Assembly: GCF_000515395.1 (NCBI RefSeq)
Contig: NZ_KI911782.1
Span: forward strand, 2,416,606-2,480,605
Length of the DNA stretch: 64,000 nt
Direction of reading: 5' to 3'
Source of the DNA: Jiangella gansuensis DSM 44835
GTDB lineage: Bacteria > Actinomycetota > Actinomycetes > Jiangellales > Jiangellaceae
Below the pieces are notes generated by a model. It saw only the letters and a list, made by a program, of their open reading frames with translations. It had not been told where the DNA came from and ran no database searches. The translations under genes and the position numbers were made by a program. Below are positions 24,960 through 33,286 of this stretch, piece by piece; the stretch's first letter is position 1; every line of letters begins with the position of its first letter.

Positions 24960-25991
24960 TCAGTTTGCGGACGCCGGCCGGGCGAGAGCGTCGACGGCGG
25001 TTCCGAACAGGCGGGGGAGGGTGGCCGCGAGCGGGACGAGGCAGCGGCGGCCCGCGGCCGTCGACGTCACGGCGAGCAGGCTCCGCGTCAACAGCTCGTA
25101 GCGCCGGGTCAGCCGGCGCCACGCGGCCTCGTACCGTTCCGGGTCGCCGTCCGACACGGCAGCTACAGCGGCGTGTGCCTGTGCCATGCCGAGAGCGACT
25201 CCTTCACCGGTGAGCGCGTCGACGTAGCCGGCGGCGTCGCCGACGAGCAGGACGCGCCCGGCGACACGGCGCCGCGAACGCTGGCGCAGCGGGCCGGCGC
25301 CGCGCACGGACGTCGCCGGCCGGCCCGCGATCCGGTCGCGAAGTTCGGGAAACGCCGCGAGATGCTCGTCGAACGGAGCCCGGGTCGAGGTCAGGACCGC
25401 GATACCCACCAGGTCATGGCCGACGGGCGTCACGTACGCCTCGGCGGCCGGCGCCCAGTGCACCTCCACGTAGTGGGTCCACGACGGCACCAGAACGTGC
25501 CGGCGCAGGCCGAATCGGCGTGGCGCGGCGACCGGTACGTCCAGGCCGAGGCGGCGGCGGATCGGGGAGTGCAACCCGTCGGCGGCGATCAGGTAGCGGG
25601 CGTGGGCGCCGTCGACCTCGACGCCGTCGGAGCGCTGGACGACCATGTCGACCGCACGCGGCACCACGGGGATCCCGGCCCGCATGACCGCCTCCTGCAG
25701 CGCGCTGTGCAACGTGGTGCGCCGGACGCCACGGCCGAGGCCACAGCGGAAGTCCGCGATGGCGGATCGCCGCCCCGCGACGTAACGGATGCCGCGCAGC
25801 GGATGTCCGTCGAGCCGGATACCGAGCTCGGTCAGCTCGGCGACCGCGCCGGGCATCAGGCCCTCGCCGCAGGCCTTGTCGATCGGGCTCGTCCGCGGCT
25901 CGTACACGAGCACATCGAGTCCGCGCCGCGCCGCGTGCAGAGCCGCCGTCAGTCCGGTCGGGCCGCCGCCGGCGACGATGACGTCCGTCAT
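24960..25991 (-). CDS. FAD-dependent oxidoreductase, geranylgeranyl-reductase / SrsC-like family
   Basis: A 343-residue flavoprotein. It begins with VIVAGGGPTGLTAALHAARRGLDVLVYEP (FAD dinucleotide fold), then CGEGLMPGAVAEL (group signature), and ends with GRVLLVGDAAGYVDALTGEGVALGMAQAHAAV, the FAD pyrophosphate motif. The ATG overlaps the methyltransferase stop (4 bases), so it is the last gene of the PKS-methyltransferase-flavoprotein operon. By analogy with srsC in Streptomyces it may hydroxylate the methylated alkylresorcinol ring; this is inference from order and family. Confidence 0.85.
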   Translation of the reverse strand: MTDVIVAGGGPTGLTAALHAARRGLDVLVYEPRTSPIDKACGEGLMPGAVAELTELGIRLDGHPLRGIRYVAGRRSAIADFRCGLGRGVRRTTLHSALQEAVMRAGIPVVPRAVDMVVQRSDGVEVDGAHARYLIAADGLHSPIRRRLGLDVPVAAPRRFGLRRHVLVPSWTHYVEVHWAPAAEAYVTPVGHDLVGIAVLTSTRAPFDEHLAAFPELRDRIAGRPATSVRGAGPLRQRSRRRVAGRVLLVGDAAGYVDALTGEGVALGMAQAHAAVAAVSDGDPERYEAAWRRLTRRYELLTRSLLAVTSTAAGRRCLVPLAATLPRLFGTAVDALARPASAN

Positions 25992-26518
25992 GTCGCGCGG
26001 TCGTCGGCGAGCGCGGTCAGGGCCGTGTTCTCCACGGACACGCGGACGGCGAGCAGGACGGCGTTCGCGGCGGTGAACACCGCCGCGGTGATCCACGCGG
26101 AGTGCACCAGCGGCAACGCCACGCCTTCCACCACGACGGCGACGTAGTTGGGGTGGCGCAGCACCCGGTAGGGGCCGCGATCCACCCGGGGGAGGCCCGG
26201 CACCGCGATGACACGGGTGTTCCACTGCCGCCCGAGGGTCGCGATGCACCACCACCGCAGTCCCTGTGCCGCCAGGACGAGCGCGAGCATCGGCCAGCCG
26301 AGGGCCGGCACGAACTCCGGCCGGCGGATCCACACCTCGGCGACGGCACCCACCAGCAGCCCGGTGTGCAGCACGACCATGACCGGGTAGTGGCGCCGTC
26401 CGTACTCGACGCCGCCGCGGGCGAGGCTCCAGGCCGCGTGGCGGTTCGAGACGACCAGCTCCGCCAGCCGTTCCAGCGCGATGAGGCCGACCAGTGCGGT
26501 GAACAGTCCCTCGCTCAC
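25988..26518 (-). CDS. ICMT-like membrane methyltransferase of the type III PKS operon
   Basis: A 176-residue integral membrane protein with about four or five helices. The C-terminal part has the isoprenylcysteine-carboxyl-methyltransferase signature: VIAVPGLPRVDRGPYRVLRHPNYVAVVVEGVALPLVH (RHPxY and following). The N-terminal stretch LIALERLAELVVSNRH is typical of this family. The GTG start is two bases after the PKS stop. In the srs pathway the equivalent protein O-methylates the alkylresorcinol; that role is inferred here. Confidence 0.8.
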   Translation of the reverse strand: MSEGLFTALVGLIALERLAELVVSNRHAAWSLARGGVEYGRRHYPVMVVLHTGLLVGAVAEVWIRRPEFVPALGWPMLALVLAAQGLRWWCIATLGRQWNTRVIAVPGLPRVDRGPYRVLRHPNYVAVVVEGVALPLVHSAWITAAVFTAANAVLLAVRVSVENTALTALADDRAT

Positions 26519-26520
26519 GG

Positions 26521-27609
26521 TTAGGCCGCCCGCAGGAGGACGAGCTCGAGGCAGAAGCCCGGGCCCATGGCCAGCAGGAGCCCGTACGATCCCGGCCGGG
26601 GCGGTCGCAGCTCGAGCGTGTCGGCGAGGACGTGCAGCACCGAGGCCGACGACAGGTTGCCGATGCGGTCCAGGGAGTCCCAGGTGAGCGCGAGCGCGTC
26701 GCGGGCCACGCCCAGGGCCTCCTGCATGGCCTCCAGCACCTTCGGCCCGCCAGGATGACACACCCACCACTCGATGTCGGAGCGCCGCAGCCCGCGGTCG
26801 GCCAGGAATCGGTCGACGTCACCGCCGACCTGCGTTCGTACCAGGTCGGGCACGTCGGCGCTCAGGACGATCCGCAACCCCGTCGCGCCCACGTCCCAGC
26901 CCATCGTGCGCTCGCTGTCCTCGTAGAGCCGGCTCCGGCTGGCCAGCACCTCCGGCAGAACCCGGCCGACGGCCGATGCGTGCTCGCCCGCCCGCTCCGC
27001 ACCGGCGGCCACGACGGCGGCGGCACCGTCGCCGAACAAGCCGCTGGCGACCAGGTTCGGGACGGACGCGTCGTCACGCTGCACCGTCAGCGAGCACAGC
27101 TCGACCGAGAGCAGGACGGCGACGTCGCCGGGGTGGCCCACCAGGTAGTCGTGGATCCGAGCGATCCCGGCGGCCCCGGCCACGCACCCGAGTCCGACGA
27201 TCGGCACCCGCTTCACATCCGGGCGCAGGCCGATACGTCCGGCGATCCGGGCTTCCAACGACGGAACCGCGATGCCGGTGATGGTGGTCGAGACGATCTG
27301 ATCCACGTCGCTCGGAGCGAGACCGGCCTGGTCGAGCGCGTCACTGACGGCACGGCTGCCCAACTCGACGGCCGCCTCGATGTACGCGTCGTTGGCCGCG
27401 CCGAAATCGCCGAGGGTCGCGTAGCGCTCCTTCGGGAGGGCGAGGTGCCGGGTGCTCACGCCGGCGTTGGCATGGATGCGTTCCAGCAGTGCGCGGTCGT
27501 ACCGGCCGGCGGAGGCGATCAGGCCGGTGAATTCGGCGGTCAGGTCCGCCTGGGCGTATTTGTGGTCCGGCAGCGCGCCACGGACGGACAGGATGCGCGT
27601 CATCGTCAC
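26521..27609 (-). CDS. Type III polyketide synthase (chalcone/alkylresorcinol synthase family)
   Basis: A 362-residue homodimeric thiolase-fold enzyme that extends an acyl-CoA starter with malonyl-CoA. The catalytic triad is visible as Cys142 ([11 protein letters not shown]), His285 ([11 protein letters not shown]) and Asn318 ([11 protein letters not shown]). The end [11 protein letters not shown] is the conserved GPG loop. It is first in a three-gene operon followed by an ICMT-like methyltransferase and a flavoprotein, the same order as srsABC, so an alkylresorcinol or alkylpyrone product is likely. The divergent UbiA gene 35 bases away suggests the product may be prenylated or a quinone-like lipid. 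Confidence 0.92.
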   Translation of the reverse strand: MTMTRILSVRGALPDHKYAQADLTAEFTGLIASAGRYDRALLERIHANAGVSTRHLALPKERYATLGDFGAANDAYIEAAVELGSRAVSDALDQAGLAPSDVDQIVSTTITGIAVPSLEARIAGRIGLRPDVKRVPIVGLGCVAGAAGIARIHDYLVGHPGDVAVLLSVELCSLTVQRDDASVPNLVASGLFGDGAAAVVAAGAERAGEHASAVGRVLPEVLASRSRLYEDSERTMGWDVGATGLRIVLSADVPDLVRTQVGGDVDRFLADRGLRRSDIEWWVCHPGGPKVLEAMQEALGVARDALALTWDSLDRIGNLSSASVLHVLADTLELRPPRPGSYGLLLAMGPGFCLELVLLRAA

Positions 27610-27644
27610 CTAGTAGGCAAATTCTGCACCTTTAAACTCTGACG

Positions 27645-28451
27645 ATGATGGCGGGCGCGGTGACGACGGGGCTCATCCGGGCGTGCCATCCGGAGCCGAC
27701 CGCGGCGGTGACCGCGCTGAGCGGGCTGCTCGCCGCCCGCCTCGGCCATGGACCAGGTGGCATCGCACTCGTGGTGGCGGCCGTCCTCGCCGGCCAGCTG
27801 ACCATCGGCTGGTCCAACGACCTCGTCGACGCCGAGCGGGACCGAGCCGTGGGCCGAACCGACAAACCGCTGGCCGCCGGGCGGGTCTCGGCCCGGACGG
27901 TGCGGCTCGCCCTGAGCGTTGCAGGCGGTGCGTGCGTGGTCTTCTCGCTGGCACTGGGATGGGCGGCCGGCATGATGCATCTGCTCCTGGTCGGCTGTGG
28001 CCACGCGTACAACCTGGCGCTGAAGCGGACTGCTCTTTCGTGGCTGCCCTACGCGATCGCGTTCGGGTGCCTGCCCGCCGTCGTCAGCCTCGCCCTCGAC
28101 CCGCCCGAGTGGCCGCCGGCATGGATGATCGGCGCCGGTGCGCTTCTCGGCGTCGGTGCCCACCTGGTCAACGTGCTGCCCGACCTGGAGGACGACGCCG
28201 CGACGGGTGTGCGCGGCCTGCCGCACCGACTCGGGTCGGTCCGTACCCGCGTGGCTGCCGTGATCGTGCTGGTCGGCGCGTCGCTGCTCGTCGTCCTCGC
28301 CCCCGGCAAGCCGCCGTGGTGGTCCTGGGTGGGCCTCGCCGTCGTCGCGTTCTTGGCGGGTGCGGCGCTGCGGGGGCGTGGTTCGACGCCGTTCCGAGCC
28401 GCGATGGCCATCGCGCTGGTCGACATGGTGCTGCTCGTGTCGCGCAGCTGA
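27645..28451 (+). CDS. UbiA-family prenyltransferase
   Basis: A 268-residue membrane protein with seven to nine helices. The first Asp-rich motif is IGWSNDLVDAERDRAVGRTDKPLAAG (NDxxDxxxD). The second is LVNVLPDLEDDAATGVRGLPHRLG. Both Mg-prenyl-diphosphate sites look intact. It lies head-to-head with the type III PKS gene with a gap of only 35 bases, so both genes probably share a control region; the likely acceptor is the phenolic product of that operon (inference). Confidence 0.88.
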   Translation: MMAGAVTTGLIRACHPEPTAAVTALSGLLAARLGHGPGGIALVVAAVLAGQLTIGWSNDLVDAERDRAVGRTDKPLAAGRVSARTVRLALSVAGGACVVFSLALGWAAGMMHLLLVGCGHAYNLALKRTALSWLPYAIAFGCLPAVVSLALDPPEWPPAWMIGAGALLGVGAHLVNVLPDLEDDAATGVRGLPHRLGSVRTRVAAVIVLVGASLLVVLAPGKPPWWSWVGLAVVAFLAGAALRGRGSTPFRAAMAIALVDMVLLVSRS

Positions 28452-28613
28452 GACCACGTCCGCCGCGGGCGACGAGATCCGTCGCGCTGCGACCCGGCCG
28501 AGCGCGCCACGACACCCGCCCGAGATCGGACCGGGGTGACCCGGAATGGGCTGGCGTCGTCGGGGTACCGGCGAGGAGCATCCGACCACACCGCAGTGAA
28601 AGGTGCACCAGCC

Positions 28614-29495
28614 ATGTTCTTCCACCGCCAAGAACTCCAACATGCCGCCAAACCTGACCGACCCGACGCGGTCTACGCCCGTAAGCTCCAGGAAGTACTC
28701 GGTGGGCAGTACGGTGAGATCACCGTCGCCATGCAGTACGGGTTCCAGTCGTGGAACGTGCACCTTCCCGGGAAGTACCGTGATCTGCTCTATGGGATCG
28801 GCGCGGAAGAGTTCGGGCACGTCGAGATGCTCGCGACCATGATCGCTCAGTTGCTGGAGAAGGCGCCTGTCGGTGTCACCGAGGATGCCGTGCAGGACGA
28901 CCCGACCGTCGCGGCGGTGGTCGGTGGTACTGATATCCAACACGCCATCGTGGCCGGGGCCGGTGCCCGTCCGGTGGATAGCATGGGCAACCCGTGGACG
29001 GCCGGTTACGTCACGGCCAGCGGCAATCTGCTGGCCGATTTCACCGCCAATGCCAACGCCGAGATGCAGGGCCGGTTGCAGGTGGCCCGGTTGTACAACA
29101 TGACCGACGATGCCGGCGTGCGGGATCTGCTGTCGTTCTTGATCGCTCGCGACACCATGCACCAGAACCAGTGGATCGCGGCCGCCCGGGAACTGCAGGA
29201 AGAAGGGTTGGAGAATCTCCCCGTGCCCAGCAACTTCCCGCAGTCGCAGGAGGACGGGGAGGTCGCCTACCAGTACATCAACTTCTCCGACGGAGAGCAC
29301 GCGTCCGAAGGTAGCTGGGCCAGCGGGCCGTCCCCGGATGGCAAGGGCGAGTTCCAGTACGTTGCCCAGCCCCCGGCCGGTGCCGCGATGCCCAAGCCGA
29401 CCAGGCCCGATTCCCGGCTCTACGGCACGACCGACGTGCCGAACATCGTCGAGAAGACGGCCGGCAAGGCCCAGGACATGCTGCACAAGGAATGA
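28614..29495 (+). CDS. Manganese (non-haem) catalase
   Basis: A 293-residue catalase that splits H2O2 using a dimanganese centre. Metal ligands fit GGQYGEITVAMQY (Glu), GAEEFGHVEML (Glu and His), ANANAEMQGRLQVARLY (Glu) and ARDTMHQNQW (His). The C-terminus (AQDMLHKE) extends past the four-helix core as usual. The start at 28614 is set by MFFHRQELQ, the conserved beginning, with GAAAGG upstream. The 160 bases before it hold no gene; GGAAT at 28542 and GGGTAC at 28563 resemble stress-sigma promoter elements only loosely. Confidence 0.93.
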   Translation: MFFHRQELQHAAKPDRPDAVYARKLQEVLGGQYGEITVAMQYGFQSWNVHLPGKYRDLLYGIGAEEFGHVEMLATMIAQLLEKAPVGVTEDAVQDDPTVAAVVGGTDIQHAIVAGAGARPVDSMGNPWTAGYVTASGNLLADFTANANAEMQGRLQVARLYNMTDDAGVRDLLSFLIARDTMHQNQWIAAARELQEEGLENLPVPSNFPQSQEDGEVAYQYINFSDGEHASEGSWASGPSPDGKGEFQYVAQPPAGAAMPKPTRPDSRLYGTTDVPNIVEKTAGKAQDMLHKE

Positions 29496-29551
29496 GGTCG
29501 CTGGATTCGCCTGTGTGACCACGTACGCGCGGGGTGTGTCAGCTCTCGTCG

Positions 29552-29704
29552 TCAGTTCTCGTCGTCATCGTCGGAGAGCGCGGTCAGGTCGGGGCGCCCT
29601 TCGTCCGGCGCGTTCTTGCTCGGCTCCGAATCCTGGTCGTGCGGGACCTCAGGGTCCTGACGCTGCGGATCCGGCTCGTGGCCGCCGGTGTCTCGTTCAG
29701 TCAT
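29552..29704 (-). CDS. Small acidic, probably disordered protein (50 aa)
   Basis: MTERDTGGHEPDPQRQDPEV continues with Asp/Glu/Pro/Ser-rich sequence and ends in SDDDDEN. There is no hydrophobic core, so it is probably disordered. AAGGAG eight bases before the ATG at 29704 is a strong ribosome site, supporting real translation. It converges with the catalase gene. Function unknown; such small acidic proteins are common near stress genes in actinobacteria. Confidence 0.6.
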   Translation of the reverse strand: MTERDTGGHEPDPQRQDPEVPHDQDSEPSKNAPDEGRPDLTALSDDDDEN

Positions 29705-29802
29705 GGATGATCTCCTTCGCGCTGCATGCCGTACCCGTCGGCGGACACCTCGGTGGTACCCCGAGGCGGCCGGTGTATGACGCGTGCCGCGAGGCGGCAA
29801 CG

Positions 29803-29827
29803 GTTTGCATTGGCCACAGGTGGTTAC
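29803..29827 (+). promoter_or_regulatory. Possible SigB/SigF-type stress promoter
   Basis: GTTT at 29803-29806 and GGTTAC at 29822-29827 with a 15-base spacer match the actinobacterial SigB/SigF pattern (GTTT, 14-16, GGGTAC) with one mismatch. It ends ten bases before the ATG of the next gene, so the transcript would be nearly leaderless. Confidence 0.4.
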
Positions 29828-29836
29828 TGACTGGAT

Positions 29837-30337
29837 ATGTCTCGGGTGAGTTCGGTTCGTGACCTGGAGTCAGAGGCGTTCCAACAGAAAGAGTGGAGAT
29901 TCCAGACCGTCAGCCGGGTCGTCGTCGGGGCGATACTCGTCGCGGCGGCGGGTGGCTTCTTCGGGACCGGACCGCTCAGCGGGACCGAGGCCGGCGACGA
30001 CGCCGGAACCATCACGGTGCGGTACGAACGGTTCGTGCGCCACCAGGGGCAGGCCGAACTGACGGTGTCGCTGGGTGCCGGGGCCGTCGACGGATCGTCG
30101 GCGACCCTGTTCCTCTCCCGGTCGCTGCTCGATGAGATGGACATCCAGAACATCGATCCGCAGCCGGCGAGCGCACGATCGACCGAGGACGGCGTGTTCT
30201 ACACCTTCGAAGCCGACGTGAACTCTCCTCCGGTCGTGTCCGTGACGTATCGCCCGGACGGGCTCGGCCCGGTGCGGGGGACCGCCCGCGCCGGGTCCGG
30301 TGAGCCGGTGACGATCCGCCAGTTCGCCCATCCCTGA
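29837..30337 (+). CDS. Single-pass membrane protein, unknown function, paired with DUF421
   Basis: A 166-residue protein. The N-terminal 23 residues are charged and cytoplasmic, followed by one membrane helix (VVVGAILVAAAGGFFG). An exposed beta-rich domain follows (TITVRYERFVRHQGQAELTVSL, SATLFLSRSLLDEMDIQNIDPQP, VVSVTYRPDGLG). The DUF421 gene follows after 15 bases in the same direction, so the two are probably an operon and perhaps a complex. No named family was recognised. Confidence 0.75.
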   Translation: MSRVSSVRDLESEAFQQKEWRFQTVSRVVVGAILVAAAGGFFGTGPLSGTEAGDDAGTITVRYERFVRHQGQAELTVSLGAGAVDGSSATLFLSRSLLDEMDIQNIDPQPASARSTEDGVFYTFEADVNSPPVVSVTYRPDGLGPVRGTARAGSGEPVTIRQFAHP

Positions 30338-30352
30338 CGAAGGGCCGATGAC

Positions 30353-30805
30353 GTGGACCTCATCCTGCGGGCGCTGGCCGTCTATGTGATCCTCATCCTG
30401 TTGTTCCGCATTGTCGGAAAGAGATCGCTCGCACAAGTGACGACCTTCGATTTCGTCCTGCTGCTCGTCGTCGGGGAGGCGACACAGCAAGCACTGCTGG
30501 GCGACGACTTCTCGGTGACGACGGCGGGAATCGTCATCGCCGCGCTCTTGTGTCTCGATCGGCTGGCGGACTACCTCGGCTTCCGCTGGCCGAAGCTGGG
30601 CCGAGCGCTCGAGAGCATGCCGTTGATCCTGCTGGACGACGGCACACCGCTTCACGACCGGATGCGCCGCGTGCACATCACGGAGGAGGACATCCTGACC
30701 GCGGCTCGCGAGCTGCACGGCATCGAGCGGATGGACCAGATCAAGTTCGCGGTGCTGGAGCGATCCGGCGGCATCAGCATCATCCCGGCCGGCCGTGAGG
30801 CCTGA
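30353..30805 (+). CDS. DUF421 / YetF-family membrane protein
   Basis: A 150-residue protein with three N-terminal membrane helices (LILRALAVYVILILLFRIVGKRSLAQVTTFDFVLLLVVGEATQQALLG) and a small C-terminal cytoplasmic domain (HITEEDILTAARELHGIERMDQIKFAVLERSGGISIIP). RIVGKRSLAQ and the C-terminal 'ELR..GI..l..V....LE..G.iSvi' pattern are diagnostic of DUF421. GTG 30353 is the start. The family is linked to spore and stress membranes in Bacillus, with unknown biochemistry. Confidence 0.88.
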   Translation: MDLILRALAVYVILILLFRIVGKRSLAQVTTFDFVLLLVVGEATQQALLGDDFSVTTAGIVIAALLCLDRLADYLGFRWPKLGRALESMPLILLDDGTPLHDRMRRVHITEEDILTAARELHGIERMDQIKFAVLERSGGISIIPAGREA

Positions 30806-30895
30806 CTGGGCACGTCCCGGGCCCACCCTGAGGCGTTCTCCCGCTGCACCCGGCAAGCATTCCTGGTGGAGCGGGCACACCCATGCCGAACGTGA

Positions 30896-31675
30896 TCATT
30901 CCGGGGGCCGGGGGTCCCACCGGAAGCGCCGGACGGCGACGACAGCGCCGGCCACGCCCCACCCGAGGAGTACGGCGAGGTCGCGCCATGCGAATCCGGT
31001 GTCGTACGCGATGGCGCCGAGAAGTGCCTCGTTGAACGGCCGTACCGGCAGAACCCCGGAGATCCGGTCGAGGACGGCGGAGTCGATCGGCAGGTAGGTC
31101 CCGGACACGAACACGAGGGGGAAGAGCACGAACTGCACGACCGCGGGCGCCGCCTCCGCGTTGCGGATGAGCGAGGCGACCCCCACGCCCAGCGCGCAGA
31201 AGCTCGCCGCGCCGAGCACGAGTGTCACGACGACGGCCGGCCACTGCTCCAGCTGCGGGAACGGCACGCCGAAGAGGCTCCCGATGCCGACGATGAGCAG
31301 CACGGTGACGACACTCACCATGACGCAGTGCGCCAGCAGGCCGGCGACGTAGATCCAGGTCGGCAGCGGTGTGGCGCGCGTGCGTTTGAGGATCCCGTAC
31401 TGCCGCCGGGTCGAGAGCACGATGGCGAGCTGGCTGTAGCAGGAGCCCAGCACCGACAACCCGGCGATGGTGCACACGTAGTACTGCAGCGCCGACACCC
31501 CGCCGTAGAACGCGCTCGCGGGTACGTCGCGGAAGAGCGCGCCGAAGATCGTGATGATCACGATCGGGAAGACGAACGTGAAGAACGCGCTCTGCGGGTT
31601 GCGCCAGAACGTCAGTTGCTCGTAGCGGACCTGGTGCGCGAGCACGCGAAGCGATGGGTAGGTCCCGGTAGTCAC
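30896..31675 (-). CDS. ABC-2 type transporter permease
   Basis: A 259-residue membrane protein with six helices. The opening RVLAHQVRYEQLTFWRNPQSAFFTFVFPIVIITIFGALF and the later GTYLPIDSAVLDRISGVLPVRPFNEAL are typical of DrrB-like exporters. The GTG start overlaps the ATPase stop by four bases. Together they form an efflux or lipid/polyketide exporter of unknown substrate. Confidence 0.88.
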   Translation of the reverse strand: MTTGTYPSLRVLAHQVRYEQLTFWRNPQSAFFTFVFPIVIITIFGALFRDVPASAFYGGVSALQYYVCTIAGLSVLGSCYSQLAIVLSTRRQYGILKRTRATPLPTWIYVAGLLAHCVMVSVVTVLLIVGIGSLFGVPFPQLEQWPAVVVTLVLGAASFCALGVGVASLIRNAEAAPAVVQFVLFPLVFVSGTYLPIDSAVLDRISGVLPVRPFNEALLGAIAYDTGFAWRDLAVLLGWGVAGAVVAVRRFRWDPRPPE

Positions 31676-32619
31676 GGTGCGACCTCCTCCGTGGTCGATG
31701 CCGGCGAGCCGCCCTTCGTCAGCCGCAGGTAGACGTCCTCCAGGCTGGGCCGCTCGACGGTGAGCCGCTCCAGCGCCGCGCCGCGTCGCAGCGCCCAGCC
31801 GGTGAGTTCGTGCAGCGTCTGCGTCGGGTTCGCGGAATCCACGGTCACGAGCCCGTGGTCCGGACTCGCGGCGACGGGCAGGTCGGCGGCCGGGTGGCCG
31901 GACGGCAGGGCGAAGCGGATCCGGGTCCGCGCGGTGTCGCGTCCGCCGATGGTCGACGGCGCACCCTCGGACACGATGCGGCCGCCCGTCATGACGGCGA
32001 CGCGGTCGGCCAACGCCTGGGCCTCCTCCATGTCGTGCGTGGTGAGCAGCATGGTGGTGCCGGCGTCACGCAGGTCGCGCACGAGCTGCCAGGCGTCTCG
32101 GCGCGCGTTCGGATCGAATCCCGTCGTCGGCTCGTCGAGGAACAGCAGGTCCGGGTCGCCGACCACACCCAGTGCCAGGTCCAGGCGGCGCTTCTGGCCG
32201 CCGGACAGCGCCCGGACCTTGCGGCGTTCCAACCCGTCGAGACCAACGAGACCGATGACGTCGTCGACGTCTCGCGGGGCGGGGTAGTAGCCCGCGTTCC
32301 GGGTGAGCGTCTCGCGGACCGTCAGGTACGGCTCGACGGCGATGTCCTGCAACACCAGCCCGATGCGTTCGCGCAGCCGCTGTGCCTCGGCCCGATCGCC
32401 CGGGTCGAGACCGAGCACCCCGACCCGGCCGGCATCGCGAGCACGGAAGCCTTCGAGGATCTCCAGCACCGTGGACTTACCGGCGCCGTTCGGCCCGAGC
32501 AGCGCGAAGATCTCACCGTCCTCGACGGTGAAGCTCACCCCGCGGACGGCGGCCACGGAGCCGTAGCTCTTCCGCAGGCCCACGACGTCGACGGCGGCTT
32601 CCCTCAGGTGCGTACGCAT
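31672..32619 (-). CDS. ABC transporter ATP-binding protein (DrrA-like)
   Basis: A 315-residue ATPase. Walker A is LLGPNGAGKSTVLE, the Q-loop is GLVLQDIAVEPYLTV, the signature LSGGQKRRLDLAL, Walker B LLFLDEPTTGFDP, and the H-loop TTHDMEEA. The extra C-terminal domain (about residues 220-315) is as in DrrA-type exporters. GGAG six bases before the ATG at 32619 supports that start. Its 5' end overlaps the YceI-gene end by 16 bases, so all three are one operon. Confidence 0.9.
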   Translation of the reverse strand: MRTHLREAAVDVVGLRKSYGSVAAVRGVSFTVEDGEIFALLGPNGAGKSTVLEILEGFRARDAGRVGVLGLDPGDRAEAQRLRERIGLVLQDIAVEPYLTVRETLTRNAGYYPAPRDVDDVIGLVGLDGLERRKVRALSGGQKRRLDLALGVVGDPDLLFLDEPTTGFDPNARRDAWQLVRDLRDAGTTMLLTTHDMEEAQALADRVAVMTGGRIVSEGAPSTIGGRDTARTRIRFALPSGHPAADLPVAASPDHGLVTVDSANPTQTLHELTGWALRRGAALERLTVERPSLEDVYLRLTKGGSPASTTEEVAP

Positions 32620-33119
32620 GTGATCTCCAACGACACGTCGAGGTGGCGTCCGGCCAGCCCTCGGGCGGCGGTGATGCCGAACTCGGTCCGGTCGATGCGC
32701 GTGGTGGCGTCCACGGCGAACCCGTCCGCCGACCTGGCCGCCCGCTCGATCGAGAGCGAGACGGGCCGGCTGACGCCTCGTACGGTCAGCGTGCCGGTGA
32801 CCGCGGTGCTGTCGATGTGGTCGGCGGCGAAGGCCATGACCGGGTGCTGGTCGGCGTCGAGGAAGCGCGCGGACCGGACGTCGCGGTCGCGGTGCTCGTT
32901 GCCGGTGTGGAAGCTCCCCGTCGGGATCTCGACCCGGATGGTCGAATCGCGCAGCGGCTCGGCCACGTCGATCGTTCCCGTCCCGACGGCGAAGCTGCCG
33001 CGCACGGGCATCAGCCCGAACAGGTGCCGGCCGCGGAACGTGATGGTCGAGCGGCGGGCGTCGATCCGGTAGCGGCCCAGCCGCGGGGTCACCGTGGTGT
33101 CGGCTCGTCGTGTGTTCAT
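32604..33119 (-). CDS. YceI-family lipid-binding-like protein
   Basis: A 171-residue cytoplasmic YceI-fold beta-barrel. The text GRYRIDARRSTITFRGRHLFGLMPVRGSFAVGTGTIDV and FHTGNEHRDRDVRSARFLDADQHPVMAF are diagnostic of the family; the end DRTEFGITAARGLAGRHLDVSLEI is also typical. YceI proteins bind isoprenoid-type lipids. As first gene of a unit with an ABC exporter it may hold a lipophilic cargo (inference). It is divergent from the histidine kinase gene, which may control it. Confidence 0.88.
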   Translation of the reverse strand: MNTRRADTTVTPRLGRYRIDARRSTITFRGRHLFGLMPVRGSFAVGTGTIDVAEPLRDSTIRVEIPTGSFHTGNEHRDRDVRSARFLDADQHPVMAFAADHIDSTAVTGTLTVRGVSRPVSLSIERAARSADGFAVDATTRIDRTEFGITAARGLAGRHLDVSLEITCVRT

Positions 33120-33286
33120 GACTCCATGCCACCTCGGGCGGGATGCCGGCTGACAGGGCAGGCGGTCGGCTCCGGCACCGACGAAGGACGGTCCGACGGG
33201 GCCGGCGTGCGACTTTCGTCGGTTCCGTGCCCGCCGAAAGCATCGTGGCTGCTCTCGGGTCCGCGCAGGTGTCATACCGTGGCGAC

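Noticed and set aside
27606-29522. Long minus-strand frame opposite UbiA and the Mn catalase
   Set aside because: Spans two well-defined plus-strand genes and shows no protein motif.
29552-29850. Repeated CTCGTCGTCAG/CTCGTCGTCAT after the catalase as a possible direct repeat element
   Set aside because: The repeat is explained by the Asp/Glu-rich codons at the 3' end of the small acidic protein and adjacent sequence.
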